From positions 62,001 through 126,000 of the forward strand of contig CABUJV010000001.1 of the NCBI GenBank assembly GCA_902492005.1: a DNA stretch of 64,000 nt. Direction: 5' to 3'. The stretch is from an uncultured Eubacteriales bacterium (GTDB lineage: Bacteria > Bacillota > Clostridia > Oscillospirales > Oscillospiraceae). The stretch's first letter is position 1. Each line of letters opens with the position of its first letter. This document shows positions 49,128 to 56,788 of this stretch, one piece after another. A program made the position numbers and the translations under genes. The notes beneath the pieces were generated by a model. That model saw only the letters and a program-made list of their open reading frames with translations, searched no databases and was not told the DNA's origin.

Positions 49128-49377
49128 CCTCTTTGCGCTCCCGGCGCTTGTCGATCAGCGAGCCGATGGCGATACCCATGATAGCGCCGAAGACGGGCCC
49201 CAGGACCGGCTCGTGGGTGCCCATGCCGATGAAGATCCCCAGCACCAGGCCGGGAATGGCCAGGGCCCAGGTCCAGACGGGCTTTTTGGCCATGTTGGAA
49301 TCGTCCTTGACCTTCCCGAAGTAGGGGTTGTACGGACCTTCCTGAGCCTGGTTCCTGCCTTTTTTCTTGCGCGCCAT
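49120..49377 (-). CDS. small membrane protein (85 aa), function unknown
   Basis: Encodes 85 residues with a good ribosome site (GAAAGGAG). A basic N-terminus (MARKKKGRN) and the soluble segment EGPYNPYFGKVKDDSN precede two membrane segments (VWTWALAIPGLVLGIFIGMG and VLGPVFGAIMGIAIGSLI), and the protein ends in the charged DKRRERKEEP. The Gly-zipper-like GxxxG pattern could mediate oligomerisation. No family recognised. Confidence 0.75.
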   Translation of the reverse strand: MARKKKGRNQAQEGPYNPYFGKVKDDSNMAKKPVWTWALAIPGLVLGIFIGMGTHEPVLGPVFGAIMGIAIGSLIDKRRERKEEP

Positions 49378-49444
49378 TGCCGTCGCTCCTTTCGCCGCAG
49401 CCTGATGGCCTCATTCTAGCATAAAGGGAGCCGTTTGTCCATGC

Positions 49445-50365
49445 TTAGAGCCTGCACAGCTCGGCGGCGGTCTGGGCGGCCAGCCGGGCGTTGTTGAAGA
49501 CGAGCTGGATGTTGGAATCCAGGCTGTCTCCGCCGGTGAGGTCCTTGATGGTTGCCAGCAGGAAGGGGGTGGTGGCCTTGCCGTGGATGCCCTGCTCCTT
49601 GGCCATGGCCACGGCCTTTTCGATGGCGGCGCTGATGACCTCGTGGTCCATGGAGAACTCCTCGGGGATGGGGTTGGCGACCAGCATGCCGCCCTTGAGG
49701 CCCATAACCTGGCTGGCGTGGAAGGCGGCGGCCAGCTCGGCGGGGGAGTCCAGCTCGTAGTCCACGGCGAAGCCGCTCCGGCGGGTATAGAAGGCGGGCA
49801 GCTCCTTGGTACCGTAGCCGATGACGGGGACGCCGTGGGTCTCCAGGTACTCCAGGGTCAGCCCCAGGTCCAGGATGGACTTGGCGCCGGCGCACACCAC
49901 CATGACGGGGGTCTGGGCCAGCTCCTCCAGGTCGGCGGAGATGTCCATGGTGGTCTCGGCGCCCCGGTGGACGCCGCCGATGCCGCCGGTGGCAAAGACC
50001 CGGATGCCCGCCATGTGGGCGATGATCATGGTGGTGGTGACGGTGGTGGCGCCGTCCTCGCCCTGGGCCGCCAGCACCGCCAGGTCCCGGCGGCTGGCCT
50101 TGTTGACGGCCGGGCCCTTCTTGCCCAGGTACTCGATCTCGTCGTGGGAGAGACCGGCCTTCAGGCGGCCGCCCAGGATGGCGATGGTGGCGGGCACGGC
50201 GCCGTTGTCCCGGATGATGGACTCCACCTGGAGGGCGGTCTCCACGTTCTGGGGATAGGGCATGCCGTGGGAGATGATGGTGGACTCCAGGGCCACCACG
50301 GGCTTGCCGGCGGCGAGGGCGGCGGCCACCTCGGGGGAGACGTCCAGGTATTGGTTGAGAGACAT
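49445..50365 (-). CDS. psuG: pseudouridine-5'-phosphate glycosidase
   Basis: Encodes 306 residues from the ATG at 50365, after GGAGGT. PsuG signatures: VVALESTIISHGMPYPQNVETAL, GVPATIA-like GAVPATIAILGGRLKAGLSHDEIEYL, VFATGGIGGVHRGAETTMDISADL and VLVVCAGAKSILDL-like MVVCAGAKSILDLGLTLEYLETHGVPVIGYGT. It splits pseudouridine 5'-phosphate into uracil and ribose 5-phosphate. It is 37 nt downstream of psuK; together they form the pseudouridine degradation pathway. Confidence 0.96.
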   Translation of the reverse strand: MSLNQYLDVSPEVAAALAAGKPVVALESTIISHGMPYPQNVETALQVESIIRDNGAVPATIAILGGRLKAGLSHDEIEYLGKKGPAVNKASRRDLAVLAAQGEDGATTVTTTMIIAHMAGIRVFATGGIGGVHRGAETTMDISADLEELAQTPVMVVCAGAKSILDLGLTLEYLETHGVPVIGYGTKELPAFYTRRSGFAVDYELDSPAELAAAFHASQVMGLKGGMLVANPIPEEFSMDHEVISAAIEKAVAMAKEQGIHGKATTPFLLATIKDLTGGDSLDSNIQLVFNNARLAAQTAAELCRL

Positions 50366-50402
50366 AATAGTTACCTCCAAAAAAGTGTTGGTTGATATGG
50401 CG

Positions 50403-51485
50403 TTACAGACCGGCCCGGGCCTTAACGGCCTGGGCGCTGATGGCAGGATTGATGGTTTCCCTGCCCTCCATGGCGATGGCGGAGGCGGCCAGACCGGCCC
50501 GGGCGGCCTCCTCCAGCCCCAGCCCCTCCAGCCAGCCCCAGGCCAGGGCGGCCATGAAGGCGTCGCCGCAGCCGGTGGTGTTGACCATCTTGGCTCTCCC
50601 GCAGGGGACTTTGACCCGCCCGCCCCGGCAGTCGGCGGCGTACACTCCGTCGCCCCCCAGGGAGATGAACACCCGGTGAAGCCCGGTGGACAGCAGCGCG
50701 TCGGCGCAGCGGGCCAGGCTTTCGTCGTCGGTGATGGCCACGCCGGAGAGCAGCTCAGCCTCGATGCGGTTGGGCTTTAGGGTGTGGAGCCGGCCCAGGA
50801 CCGGCTTGACCTTGACGGCCTTGGCGGTGGACACCGGGTCCACGAACACGGGGGCCTTGCAGTGCGAGCCGATCCAGGCCAGGGTGGGCTCGGGGATGTT
50901 GGCGTCGCAGATGACCAGCCGGGCGTGGTTCAGAAGCGTCTCCTTGCCGGCCAGGAATTGGGGGGTCAGGTGGTCGTAGATCTCCATGTCGGACACGGCC
51001 AGCTCCATATCCCCCTTCTCGTCGGTGAGGAAGAGGTAGGTGGAGGTGGAAGCGCCGGGCATCTGCAGGCTGTGGGCCAGGTTGATGCCCAGCTCGATGC
51101 AGGAGGCGGTGATTTTCTGGGCGTACACGTCGTCCCCCAGGGCGGTGATCATGCGCACGTCCAGCCCCAGCAGGGCCATGTTGTGGGCAATGTTGCGGCC
51201 GACGCCACCCAGGCTCATGCGCACCCGGCCGGGGTTGGAGTCCTGCCGGACCAGGGGGGCCAGGGGGGTGCCGCCGATGTCCATGTTCACCCCGCCCACC
51301 ACCACTACATAGGGGGCGGTGCGGACGATGTAGCCCTTGCCGTCGATGTAGCCCTTTTTCATCAGATTGGAGATGTGGACGGCCACCGACGAGCGGGTGA
51401 TGCCCGCCCGGTCGGCCAGTTCCTGCTGGGAGATAAGGGGGTTTTCCTGAATCCACTGGAGGATCTGGGCTTCCCGCTGGGTCAT
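50403..51485 (-). CDS. psuK: pseudouridine kinase fused to an N-terminal helix-turn-helix
   Basis: Encodes 360 residues from the ATG at 51485. Residues 1-58 are a winged helix (TQREAQILQWIQENPLISQQELADRAGITRSSVAVHISNLMKKGYI). The rest is a PfkB sugar kinase: VVVVGGVNMDIGG, SLGGVGRNIAHNMALLGLDVRMITALGDD and the catalytic NTTGCGDAF (about residue 300). It phosphorylates pseudouridine for PsuG. The fusion suggests the enzyme also represses its own operon; a palindrome overlaps its promoter (51515-51534). Confidence 0.95.
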   Translation of the reverse strand: MTQREAQILQWIQENPLISQQELADRAGITRSSVAVHISNLMKKGYIDGKGYIVRTAPYVVVVGGVNMDIGGTPLAPLVRQDSNPGRVRMSLGGVGRNIAHNMALLGLDVRMITALGDDVYAQKITASCIELGINLAHSLQMPGASTSTYLFLTDEKGDMELAVSDMEIYDHLTPQFLAGKETLLNHARLVICDANIPEPTLAWIGSHCKAPVFVDPVSTAKAVKVKPVLGRLHTLKPNRIEAELLSGVAITDDESLARCADALLSTGLHRVFISLGGDGVYAADCRGGRVKVPCGRAKMVNTTGCGDAFMAALAWGWLEGLGLEEAARAGLAASAIAMEGRETINPAISAQAVKARAGL

Positions 51486-51514
51486 GGGGACCACTCCTAA
51501 ACAAATGCTTATAC

Positions 51515-51558
51515 AACTAATCACATAATTAGTTTACCCGGTTTTTTCAAAAAGTCAA
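51515..51558 (-). promoter_or_regulatory. psuK-psuG promoter with overlapping operator palindrome
   Basis: On the minus strand TTGACT (51558-51553), 16 nt, then TAAACT (51536-51531). The perfect inverted repeat AACTAAT-N6-ATTAGTT (51515-51534) overlaps the -10 box and the expected start site. It fits a repressor operator, most simply for the PsuK helix-turn-helix. Confidence 0.75.
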
Positions 51559-51629
51559 GGGTATTTTTGCCCGTGGGGAACAAAAAACACGCGCACGCGT
51601 CTAACGGGCTAAAAAGGAGGTCTTTCGCT

Positions 51630-52508
51630 ATGAAAAAAACCATGCTGACGGCCCTGCTGCTGAGCCTTGCGCTGCTGGCGGGTTGCGCCGCCCCGGGGGC
51701 GGCTTCTCCCACTCCCACGCCGGAGCTGACAGAGTCCCCGGAGACCGCGGCCACGCTGGAGAACGACTGGGTGCTGACCCCCTGCCGCATCGTGGACGGG
51801 GCGGAGACCGGGGATCTGGTGCTGGCCGGCCTGGAGGACGGGTGCGTCTATACCCTCAGCGTCCGGGCGGTGAAGGCGGTGACCATGGACGGGGGCTCCT
51901 CGGGGGCCTCTGAACTGCGGGACGGCATGGTCATCGACGTGGGCCACAGCGGGATGATTCTGGAGACCTATCCCGCGCAATTTGCCGACCCCTGGACCAT
52001 TGGGGCGAACAGCGCCGGGCGGGACGACCGCTGCGGGCTCTATCTCCGGGTGCTGGAGGACCTCTGGGCGGTGGATCCGGGCCTCAATGAGGGCATCACC
52101 GAGCTGGGGGTGGACCTCAGCGCCGTCACCGGCCTGTCCGAAAGCGAGAAGGCCGCCGTGGCCTGGGTCTTCGGCAATGCGCATGGTCTGATGCCGGTGG
52201 AGGGCACGCTGGAGGAGCTGTGGGAGCAGGGGTATTTTACCCGGATGACGGAGCCGGCGGAGGGCTATGCCGACTCCCTGGCCCTCTACCACTGGGAGGA
52301 CGGCTGCCACTTCTCCATCGACACCGACGAGGATGCGGTGTGGAGTCTGCCCATGCTCGCCGAGGGGGAGGAGTCCCCTGCCCTGACCGCCTTCAGCGCC
52401 CAGAAGTGGCGCTCCGGGCTGGGGGCCTACTTCTTCTCGGACTGCACCGCGGCCCAGGCCGGCGACGGGACCTGGACCTACGCCGTGGGCAGCGAGGCCA
52501 TTTCCTGA
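51630..52508 (+). CDS. putative lipoprotein, function unknown
   Basis: Encodes 292 residues from the ATG at 51630, after AAAAAGGAGG. It has a lipobox (LLAGC) and a Thr/Pro linker. Near the middle there is a small beta domain (GDLVLAGLEDGCVYTLSVRAVKAVTMDG, MVIDVGHSGMILETYPAQF) and a helical region (GLSESEKAAVAWVFGNAHGLMPVEGTLEELWEQGYF). It has its own terminator. It resembles other secreted sensor-like lipoproteins of Oscillospiraceae, but I cannot name a family. Confidence 0.78.
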   Translation: MKKTMLTALLLSLALLAGCAAPGAASPTPTPELTESPETAATLENDWVLTPCRIVDGAETGDLVLAGLEDGCVYTLSVRAVKAVTMDGGSSGASELRDGMVIDVGHSGMILETYPAQFADPWTIGANSAGRDDRCGLYLRVLEDLWAVDPGLNEGITELGVDLSAVTGLSESEKAAVAWVFGNAHGLMPVEGTLEELWEQGYFTRMTEPAEGYADSLALYHWEDGCHFSIDTDEDAVWSLPMLAEGEESPALTAFSAQKWRSGLGAYFFSDCTAAQAGDGTWTYAVGSEAIS

Positions 52509-52527
52509 CCGAATATCCATAAAATAA

Positions 52528-52560
52528 GACCGTCTGTCCCGATTCGGTGGACAGACGGTC
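52528..52560 (+). terminator. intrinsic terminator
   Basis: GACCGTCTGTCC (52528-52539) and GGACAGACGGTC (52549-52560) form a 12-bp perfect stem, followed by CTTTTAT. It closes the lipoprotein gene. A -10-like TATACT for the next operon lies at 52572-52577. Confidence 0.88.
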
Positions 52561-52600
52561 CTTTTATGCCCTATACTGAATGGGAAAGGAGGGCGAAGAC

Positions 52601-53053
52601 TTGAAGGTGGAAATAAAGATCGACCCGGCGTGCGCCGAGCCCACGGTCACCGTCACGGCCCCCGCCCTCACCGAGGAGGTCCGGGCCCTGGTCCGGAGCC
52701 TGGAGCCCCGAGGCCTGACGGGTTGGCAGGGGGAGGAGGCGATCCCCCTGGAGCCGGGGGACCTGCTGCGGTGCTACGCCGCCAACAAGGAGGTCTACGC
52801 CCAGAGCCCGGCGGGGGAGTATCTGGTGAAGCTGCGGCTCTACGAGCTGGAGGAGCGGCTGGACCCCGGGGCCTTCGTCCGCATCTCCCACTCGGAGATC
52901 GTGAATCTCAAGCAGGTGACCGCCCTGGACCTGTCCCTGGCGGGGACCATTAAGATGACGCTGGCGGGGGGCGCGGCGGTGTGCTGGGTCTCCCGGCGGT
53001 ATGTGCCCAGGATCAGGCAGGCCCTGGGCCTGGGGAGGGGGAGAAGAGCATGA
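52601..53053 (+). CDS. LytTR-domain DNA-binding regulator
   Basis: Encodes 150 residues from the TTG at 52601, 8 nt after AAAGGAGG; an ATG at 52580 precedes the ribosome site. The C-terminal half is a LytTR domain: LLRCYAANKEVYAQSPAGEYLVKLRLYELEERLDPGAFVRISHSEIVNLKQVTALD, then CWVSRRYVPRIRQAL. There is no receiver domain. LytTR-only proteins paired with DUF3021 membrane proteins usually regulate their own operon. It overlaps the next gene at ATGA. Confidence 0.92.
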   Translation: MKVEIKIDPACAEPTVTVTAPALTEEVRALVRSLEPRGLTGWQGEEAIPLEPGDLLRCYAANKEVYAQSPAGEYLVKLRLYELEERLDPGAFVRISHSEIVNLKQVTALDLSLAGTIKMTLAGGAAVCWVSRRYVPRIRQALGLGRGRRA

Positions 53054-53892
53054 CGGACCTCCAAAAACAGTGGATCAAGCGCATCCTCATCGGCGGGCTT
53101 GTGGGGCTTGCCCTCATGGCGGCGGCGGTGGTCTGCATCGGCAGCATTACCTGGTCCGGCGGCCGGCCGGACTACCGCCATCTGCAGTGGGTCACCCACG
53201 GCGCAGCGGCCTTTTTCGGCTCCGAGGCCCTGGCCCTGGCGGCCCAGTGCGCCGTCACCTTCGCCCTGGGCGCGGCGGTGGGCTTGGCCACCCTGCCCTT
53301 TGACGGCTACGGCCCCGCCCTGGCCGCCCGGTCCCTGCTCCACTTTGCCGTTACGGGAGGGCTGGTGCTCCTGCTGGGCTGGCTGCTGGAGCTGGTCGGA
53401 CCCAACCCGGCGGCCGTTCTGCTGATCCTGGGTCTCTATACCTTCCTCTATCTGGCGGTGTGGCTGGTGCGGTGGCTGGGCTGGCGGGCCGAGCTGGACG
53501 ACCTGCGCTCCGCCCTGGGCCTGCCCGCGCCGCCGCCGTCCCCCCTCAACGGGCGGGAGAGCCTGCCCTATGCTCTGCTGTTGGCCGGCTTCTTCCTGCT
53601 GCTGCGCCCACTGGCGGAGGTGCTGGACGCCCCCGACGTGCCCCTGCTGCGGGCGCTGTTCCTGCCCTGGCTGGCCTACCCCTTCGTGGCCCTGCTGACG
53701 GGCTGGGCCTCCGGCCTGGCCCGGGGGCTGTGTCCCCTGGTGCCCCTGACCGCGTTTGTGAGCTTCCTGCCCAATCTGCTCTGGCCCCACGTGCCCTATG
53801 GCTGGCAGCAGGGGCTGGTCTACGCCCTGCTGGCCCTGGGGGCCAATCTGCTGGCCGCCGCGGTGCGGCCGCGCCGTGGGTGTTCTGGGTGA
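53050..53892 (+). CDS. DUF3021 membrane protein with an extra C-terminal membrane domain
   Basis: Encodes 280 residues. The N-terminal 145 residues are a four-helix DUF3021 protein (RILIGGLVGLALMAAAVV, LAAQCAVTFALGAAVGLATL, LLHFAVTGGLVLLLGWLL, LLILGLYTFLYLAVWLVRW). A Pro-rich linker (about 160) is followed by a second hydrophobic half with about four segments (ALLLAGFFLLLRPL..., LVYALLALGANLLAAAV). Usual DUF3021 proteins stop after the first half. It is the membrane partner, probably antagonist, of the LytTR regulator upstream. Confidence 0.85.
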   Translation: MTDLQKQWIKRILIGGLVGLALMAAAVVCIGSITWSGGRPDYRHLQWVTHGAAAFFGSEALALAAQCAVTFALGAAVGLATLPFDGYGPALAARSLLHFAVTGGLVLLLGWLLELVGPNPAAVLLILGLYTFLYLAVWLVRWLGWRAELDDLRSALGLPAPPPSPLNGRESLPYALLLAGFFLLLRPLAEVLDAPDVPLLRALFLPWLAYPFVALLTGWASGLARGLCPLVPLTAFVSFLPNLLWPHVPYGWQQGLVYALLALGANLLAAAVRPRRGCSG

Positions 53893-53949
53893 CGGCCCGG
53901 CGGTAAAACAAAGAAAGCGGGCCTACGGGCCATTCCTCCTCACAAACCC

Positions 53950-53978
53950 TTGTAAAATCCCGCAGGAGTCCTTATAAT
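53950..53978 (+). promoter_or_regulatory. sigma-A-type promoter of asnS
   Basis: TTGTAA (53950-53955), a 17-nt spacer and TATAAT (53973-53978), giving a leader of roughly 40 nt before asnS. Confidence 0.8.
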
Positions 53979-54025
53979 ATAGGGGACTGTGGAACCGTAC
54001 AACGACGTAGAGAGGAAGTAAACCC

Positions 54026-55420
54026 ATGGAACGCACAAAGATCGCCCAGATTTTTGCCGATCAGGAGCACTTCGGCGGCCGGGAGGTCCAGATCTCCGGC
54101 TGGGCCCGCACCATCCGAGACATGAAGACCTTCGGCTTCATCGAGCTTAACGACGGCTCCTGTTTCAAAAACCTCCAGGTGGTGATGGAGGCCGCCGCCC
54201 TGTCCAACTATAAGGAGATCGCCGGGCAGAACGTGGGCGCCGCCCTGACGGTGACCGGCACGGTGGTCCTGACCCCGGGGGCCAAGCAGCCCCTGGAGGT
54301 GAAGGCCGTGTCGATTGCGGTGGAGGGCCCCTCCGCCCCCGAGTACCCTTTGCAGAAGAAGCGCCACAGCGTGGAGTACCTGCGCACCATCCAGCATCTG
54401 CGGCCCCGGACCAACCTGCTTTCGGCCACCTTCCGGGTGCGGAGCGTGGCGGCCCACGCCATCCACACCTTCTTCCAGGACCGGGGCTTCGTCTATGTCC
54501 ACACCCCCATCATCACCGCCTCCGACTGCGAGGGCGCGGGCGAGATGTTCCGGGTGACCACCCTGGATCTGGACAACGTGCCCAAGACCGGAGACGGGGC
54601 CGTGGACTACAGCCAGGACTTCTTCGGCAAGCCGGCCAACCTGACGGTGTCCGGCCAGCTCAATGCCGAGAACTTTGCCATGGCCTTCGGGGACGTGTAT
54701 ACCTTCGGCCCCACCTTCCGGGCCGAAAAGTCCAACACCACCCGCCACGCCGCCGAATTCTGGATGATCGAGCCGGAGATGGCCTTCTGTGACCTGGCGG
54801 GGGACATGGACGTGGCCGAGGCCATGATCAAGTTCATCCTCAACACCGTGATGGAGAAGTGCCCCGACGAGATGGCCTTCTTCAACTCCTTCGTGGACAA
54901 GGGCCTGGTGGAGCGGCTGGAGCACGTGGCCTCCTCCGACTTCGGCCGGGTGAGCTACACCGAGGCCATTGAGCTGCTGAAGCGGTCAGGCCATAAATTC
55001 GACTATCCGGTGGACTGGGGCTGCGACCTCCAGACCGAGCACGAGCGGTACCTCACCGAGCAGGTCTTTCAAAAGCCGGTGTTCGTCACCGACTATCCCA
55101 AGGAGATCAAGGCCTTCTATATGCGCCTGAACGACGACGGCAGGACCGTGGCCGCCGCCGACTGCCTGGTGCCGGGCATCGGTGAGATTATCGGCGGGTC
55201 CCAGCGCGAGGAGCGGCTGGACGTCCTGGAGCGCCGCATCCGGGAGCTGGGTATGGACCCCCAGGGCTACTGGTGGTATCTGGACCTGCGCCGCTACGGC
55301 GGGTGCCGGCATGCGGGCTTCGGCCTGGGCTTCGAGCGCATGGTGATGTACCTCACCGGCGTGGGCAACATCCGCGACGTTCTGCCCCACCCGCGCACGG
55401 TGGGCAACGCGGAATTCTAA
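54026..55420 (+). CDS. asnS: asparaginyl-tRNA synthetase
   Basis: Encodes 464 residues, normal for AsnRS. The N-terminal OB-fold anticodon domain (REVQISGWARTIRDMKTFGFIELNDGSCF) precedes the class II core with FFQDRGFVYVHTPIITASDCEGAGEMFRVTTL, FGPTFRAEKSNTTRHAAEFWMIEPEMAF and the C-terminal GFGLGFERMVMYLTGVGNIRDVLPHPRT. It charges tRNA-Asn. It has its own promoter and terminator. With asnB present, the cell can both make asparagine and use it directly. Confidence 0.97.
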   Translation: MERTKIAQIFADQEHFGGREVQISGWARTIRDMKTFGFIELNDGSCFKNLQVVMEAAALSNYKEIAGQNVGAALTVTGTVVLTPGAKQPLEVKAVSIAVEGPSAPEYPLQKKRHSVEYLRTIQHLRPRTNLLSATFRVRSVAAHAIHTFFQDRGFVYVHTPIITASDCEGAGEMFRVTTLDLDNVPKTGDGAVDYSQDFFGKPANLTVSGQLNAENFAMAFGDVYTFGPTFRAEKSNTTRHAAEFWMIEPEMAFCDLAGDMDVAEAMIKFILNTVMEKCPDEMAFFNSFVDKGLVERLEHVASSDFGRVSYTEAIELLKRSGHKFDYPVDWGCDLQTEHERYLTEQVFQKPVFVTDYPKEIKAFYMRLNDDGRTVAAADCLVPGIGEIIGGSQREERLDVLERRIRELGMDPQGYWWYLDLRRYGGCRHAGFGLGFERMVMYLTGVGNIRDVLPHPRTVGNAEF

Positions 55421-55430
55421 AAATGGAATC

Positions 55431-55470
55431 AAAAAGCCGCCGCCCGGACCATTCCGGACGGCGGCTTTTT
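55431..55470 (+). terminator. intrinsic terminator of asnS
   Basis: AAAAAGCCGCCG and CGGCGGCTTTTT form the outer stem and CCGG pairs with CCGG inside one mismatch, loop ACCATT, followed by seven T residues. Confidence 0.93.
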
Positions 55471-55505
55471 TTCGAGCTCCTGTCCCATGTCTGGGACTTT
55501 TTATA

Positions 55506-55591
55506 GAACAAAAGTTCGATAATTTTCCTTAGTTGTATTGACGCGGGCGGAAGAAAGGTGCTATGATGGGCATGAAATAGAACATAAGTTC
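55506..55591 (+). promoter_or_regulatory. orphan SOS-type promoter flanked by two LexA boxes
   Basis: GAACAAAAGTTC (55506-55517) and GAACATAAGTTC (55580-55591) both match the Gram-positive GAAC-N4-GTTC LexA box. Between them lie TTGACG (55538-55543), an 18-nt spacer and TATGAT (55562-55567). The second box sits at the expected start of transcription. No clear gene follows; see the next entry. Confidence 0.75.
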
Positions 55592-55757
55592 TATTGACGG
55601 CGGCTGGATCAGCGGTCTCTGCGGGCTTGAACCGGGCCATTGCGGCGGATGCGGCAAAGGCAATGGCGCCGGCCGGTCCAGAACGAAACAAGGCTCTGAC
55701 GTGTGGGGTTCCTGCTTTCACTGTGGGATGGAAAGGGAGGTGAACGAGACAAAAAAA
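55592..55757 (+). other. non-coding or decayed stretch downstream of SOS promoter
   Basis: No open frame with a ribosome site is seen. A 49-residue frame from TTG 55594 to 55743 (LTAAGSAVSAGLNRAIAADAAKAM...) is open but lacks a ribosome site. Another frame runs on through the tRNA genes and is not credible. The transcript could be a regulatory or antisense RNA, or the remains of a lost SOS gene. Confidence 0.4.
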
Positions 55758-55786
55758 GTCGGAGCAAGCGATCAGCTTACTCCGAC
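55758..55786 (-). terminator. intrinsic terminator of the tRNA operon
   Basis: GTCGGAG (55758-55764) and CTCCGAC (55780-55786) form the stem; on the minus strand it is followed by seven T residues (55757-55751). It starts 2 nt after tRNA-Tyr. Confidence 0.88.
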
Positions 55787-55787
55787 C

Positions 55788-55872
55788 TGGTGGAGGAGGG
55801 TGGATTCGAACCACCGAAGCGTTAAGCAGCAGATTTACAGTCTGTCCCCTTTGGCCACTCGGGAACTCCTCC
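55788..55872 (-). tRNA. tRNA-Tyr (GTA)
   Basis: Minus-strand acceptor GGAGGAG pairs with CTCCTCC, discriminator A, encoded CCA. The anticodon loop contains CTGTAAA with anticodon GTA. A long variable arm fits class II tRNA-Tyr. The T-loop GGTTCGAATCC is standard. Confidence 0.96.
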
Positions 55873-55897
55873 ATGTTTCGTTCGCGTTCCGTGACGA

Positions 55898-55973
55898 TGG
55901 AGCTGGTGGACGGACTCGAACCCCCGACCTGCTGATTACAAATCAGCTGCTCTACCAACTGAGCTACACCAGC
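55898..55973 (-). tRNA. tRNA-Thr (TGT)
   Basis: Minus-strand acceptor GCTGGTG pairs with CACCAGC, discriminator T, encoded CCA. The anticodon loop TTTGTAA gives anticodon TGT; the D-arm is GTAGCTCAGTTGGTAGAGC. It is the first gene of a two-tRNA operon, 25 nt before tRNA-Tyr. Confidence 0.96.
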
Positions 55974-55998
55974 ACTTAGCTCGTCCACAGCAACGGTT

Positions 55999-56027
55999 AT
56001 TTTACCAGAAAGGAGTTTGGTTGTCAA
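55999..56027 (-). promoter_or_regulatory. sigma-A-type promoter of the tRNA-Thr/tRNA-Tyr operon
   Basis: On the minus strand a consensus TTGACA (56027-56022), a 17-nt spacer and TAAAAT (56004-55999), ending 26 nt before tRNA-Thr. Confidence 0.88.
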
Positions 56028-56260
56028 CCAGAAAAATCCGAAAATGCAGATTTTCTTTTGGGGAGGCAGTTACGAGGAACGGGAGGATACGGACGGACCC
56101 GCTGCGGGATGTGCAGCGGGAGGCGCCGAGGGCGTGGTGCTGCCGGTGCGGCGGGGAGCTCTACCGCTGGGACCGGGCGGTGCCGACGGCGGCGGGGCCG
56201 CTGTGCGCCGGGTGCGCCTGGGAACGGAGACATAGGGAGGCATCAGAGAGAAAAGAATGA
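56021..56260 (+). CDS. small zinc-ribbon protein (79 aa)
   Basis: Encodes up to 79 residues; the TTG at 56021 has AAAGGAG 5 nt upstream but the start is uncertain and overlaps the divergent tRNA promoter. A two-knuckle zinc ribbon is clear: CCRCGGELYRWDR...GPLCAGC. The preceding DPLRDVQREAP is typical of small Oscillospiraceae zinc-ribbon proteins. It overlaps the next gene at ATGA and begins a three-gene mini-operon. Confidence 0.7.
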   Translation: MSTRKIRKCRFSFGEAVTRNGRIRTDPLRDVQREAPRAWCCRCGGELYRWDRAVPTAAGPLCAGCAWERRHREASERKE

Positions 56261-56487
56261 CCCTGTTGGAATTATCAAGCGATTACCGGGCTCATGCCCA
56301 GGTCCTGAAGGGACGCATTCGGGAGCTGGAGGCCCGTTTTCCGGACTTGCCGGAGGAGGAGCGCTGCCGTATGACGGAGCGCATCCATATGCTCACCGCC
56401 ATGTGGCGGGAGGCCAGGGACCTGGCCGTGCTGACCGAGCGGTATTACGAGAGGGGGTATCGCCGCAATGCCAGATACACGTTATAG
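56257..56487 (+). CDS. small helical protein (76 aa)
   Basis: Encodes 76 residues, nearly all helix and heptad-like (RAHAQVLKGRIRELEARFPDLPEEERCRMTERIHMLTAMWREARDLAVLTERYYERGY), suggesting a coiled-coil dimer. It overlaps both neighbours (4 nt and 20 nt), so the three proteins are coproduced. Function unknown; it may bind the sigma-like protein that follows. Confidence 0.7.
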   Translation: MTLLELSSDYRAHAQVLKGRIRELEARFPDLPEEERCRMTERIHMLTAMWREARDLAVLTERYYERGYRRNARYTL

Positions 56488-56782
56488 GCGGGGGCGGGCC
56501 TACGCGGCGGATATGGCGGTCTACGCCCGCAGCATGGCCTCCGACAACAGCGCGCAGCTCGACCGGGTGAAGCGGAACCTGGTCCGGGCCCTCCGGGAGG
56601 ACGTAACGGCCCGGCAGCGGGAATTCCTGCTGCTCTACTACGGCCAGGGCCTCAACATGCGGGAGATCGGGGAGAAGCTGGGGGTGGACAAGTCCACCGT
56701 CTCCCGGACCATCAAGCGTGGAGAGGCCCGGCTCCGGCGCTGCCTGCGCTACGGCGCAAAGGCGTTTTTGGAAGAGGAATAG
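56468..56782 (+). CDS. sigma-70 region 4-like helix-turn-helix protein
   Basis: Encodes 104 residues. The C-terminal part is a region 4-type helix-turn-helix: LTARQ-like VTARQREFLLLYYGQGLNMREIGEKLGVDKSTVSRTIKRGEARLRRCLRYG. There is no region 2, so it cannot be a full sigma factor. Such proteins act as phage late activators (Xpf/ArpU-like), anti-sigma partners or local regulators. It ends at a strong terminator, before rpoN. Confidence 0.8.
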   Translation: MPDTRYRRGRAYAADMAVYARSMASDNSAQLDRVKRNLVRALREDVTARQREFLLLYYGQGLNMREIGEKLGVDKSTVSRTIKRGEARLRRCLRYGAKAFLEEE

Positions 56783-56788
56783 GGCTTT

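Noticed and set aside
55353..56027. Minus-strand and plus-strand frames running through the tRNA genes
   Set aside because: They read across tRNA-Tyr and tRNA-Thr, producing the familiar spurious peptides seen over tRNA genes, and have no ribosome site.
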